This document shows, piece after piece, positions 19,491-20,471 of a stretch of 20,471 nt of DNA (its first letter is position 1; every line of letters begins with the position of its first letter). The stretch lies in contig JBNGIS010020040.1 of NCBI GenBank assembly GCA_049999725.1, positions 1-20,471 on the forward strand, given 5' to 3'. A model generated the notes under the pieces. That model saw only the letters and a program-made list of their open reading frames with translations, was not told where the DNA came from and did no database searches. Made by a program: the position numbers and the translations under genes. Source of the stretch: Haplomitrium mnioides. Taxonomy: Eukaryota > Marchantiophyta > Haplomitriopsida > Calobryales.

Positions 19491-20366
19491 TAATAGAACA
19501 AAAGCCAAGAATTACTCAAATTGTATGACTGACACTTCCAAGATAAGAAAGCTGCTGTACATGCTGATTTTAAACAGAAGCTGAATCAGAGAAATTCACA
19601 AGCAACCAGTTCCCCAACTTGCTAGGAACTCTCAAACCAACACTCCAGTGCCTACCTTCATTACAACATCTCACTTTCCTCAAACTAGATACTCAAGCCA
19701 CTCCAACACAATATATCCTAGAGCTTGATGCTGAGAACTCAACTATGGAACGACCCTCTTGATCTCACATCCAACTGCTGTTCCTCCAACCACCCACTAC
19801 TCTGTTTATTTGTTGAAATGCCCACCTATTCCATAGGCACACACAATCTTGAGCACTCCTTGCTCTACTGCAACCCACCAACCAGTATCCACTCACTGAG
19901 TGACCACAACAAGTTCTCTCTTTAAAAATATAACAATCATAGAACAGAACAGAACTTAAAGCAGAATTGATTTGCCACTAAACCTCCCACAGATTTACAA
20001 CCTGGAACTCAGAACCCAGGTCCACCAGCAGGACACACTCAGGCACCTCCTGACATGCACTCCTCTAATGCTACCTGACTGCTTTCTTCAATTGCAAACC
20101 TGCAAAACATTCACCAACCAACTCTAATTGCAAATCCTTGTTCCTTCTTCAAACTGCTCCTCATGAATCTACAATCAACAACCATGAGCAGAGGACCTCA
20201 CAGACATGAACTCTCTGTATATTTCTTGAAGCACACATGTACAATGAGACTAACTAGCAAAACAGGAACTCGCCAACAGGCTTGTACCCCCTGTCTTACT
20301 CAACTGACAATAACAATCATTCTAATTCCAATTCAAACTAACTTGCTTCTCTACATGCTAACTTCT

Positions 20367-20471
20367 TTACACTAAGTTTACAATAAGAACTAACAACTCA
20401 CAACCCGTTCTTAAACTAAATAACTCATTTACACTAGTTTACACAGACTTCGCTCGTCATAAGAACTAACT
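20367..20471 (+). repeat. Short direct repeat at the window end
   Basis: TTACACTAAGTTTAC (20367) followed by ATAAGAACTAAC (20383-20394) recurs as TTACACTAGTTTAC (20429) followed by ATAAGAACTAAC (20459-20470), with a 16-base spacer in the second copy instead of one base. It could be a local duplication or part of a longer array running off the window. Confidence 0.6.

Larger units (their letters stand above)
19270..20471. other. Right flank, no recognised gene
   Basis: This flank is about 1.2 kb with a + strand very poor in G and rich in A, C and T. No domain, tRNA or LTR match to the left flank was recognised. If the gypsy element inserted into the copia element, the rest of the copia element (last codons and 3' LTR) should start here, but I could not recognise it. 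Short open frames (for example 19725-19925 and 20163-20375) show no motif and low-complexity composition. Confidence 0.4.

Noticed and set aside
19725-20375. Host gene exons in the right flank
   Set aside because: Short frames, low-complexity composition, and no conserved domain or convincing splice pattern.

Overview
The window reads as retrotransposon-rich DNA of a land plant. Nothing in it looks like a working host gene, tRNA, rRNA or CRISPR array. Two old, decayed LTR retrotransposons of different superfamilies fill most of it, and their sequence families are typical of plants. A large-genome plant such as a conifer or another gymnosperm would fit, but the species cannot be fixed from the sequence.

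Layout. Bases 1-1378 hold no recognisable gene. A Ty1/copia element on the + strand follows (about 1379-6587), in the canonical order gag with a zinc knuckle, protease, integrase, reverse transcriptase (RT), RNase H. It is broken by stops and frameshifts, and no LTR could be recognised. Its RT is interrupted by about 680 bp of tandem repeats that stay in the RT reading frame. At 6588, near the end of the copia polyprotein, a Ty3/gypsy element starts on the - strand and runs to about 19269. Its two direct repeats (6588 to about 9453, and 16394 to about 19269) are collinear over about 2.85 kb and behave as very long LTRs. Between them, in - strand order, lie gag with four CCHC zinc knuckles, protease, RT, RNase H, an integrase with a GPY/F-type tail, and a post-pol ORF. 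Bases 19270-20471 are a G-poor flank with no recognised gene.

How it fits together. The gypsy element appears nested in the 3' end of the copia element. Both are dead: stops, frameshifts and replaced key residues (copia RT YVDN for YVDD; gypsy integrase Tyr for the first zinc Cys). Many stops are TAG where a relative or sister copy has CAG, CAA or TGG, which suggests C-to-T decay of methylated, silenced DNA.

Most interesting points: (1) an in-frame expansion of 12- and 16-residue repeats between the RT palm motifs of the copia element; (2) a large coiled-coil ORF after gypsy pol whose C-terminal two thirds lie inside the U3 of the LTR, so it is present twice; (3) a gag with four in-frame zinc knuckles.
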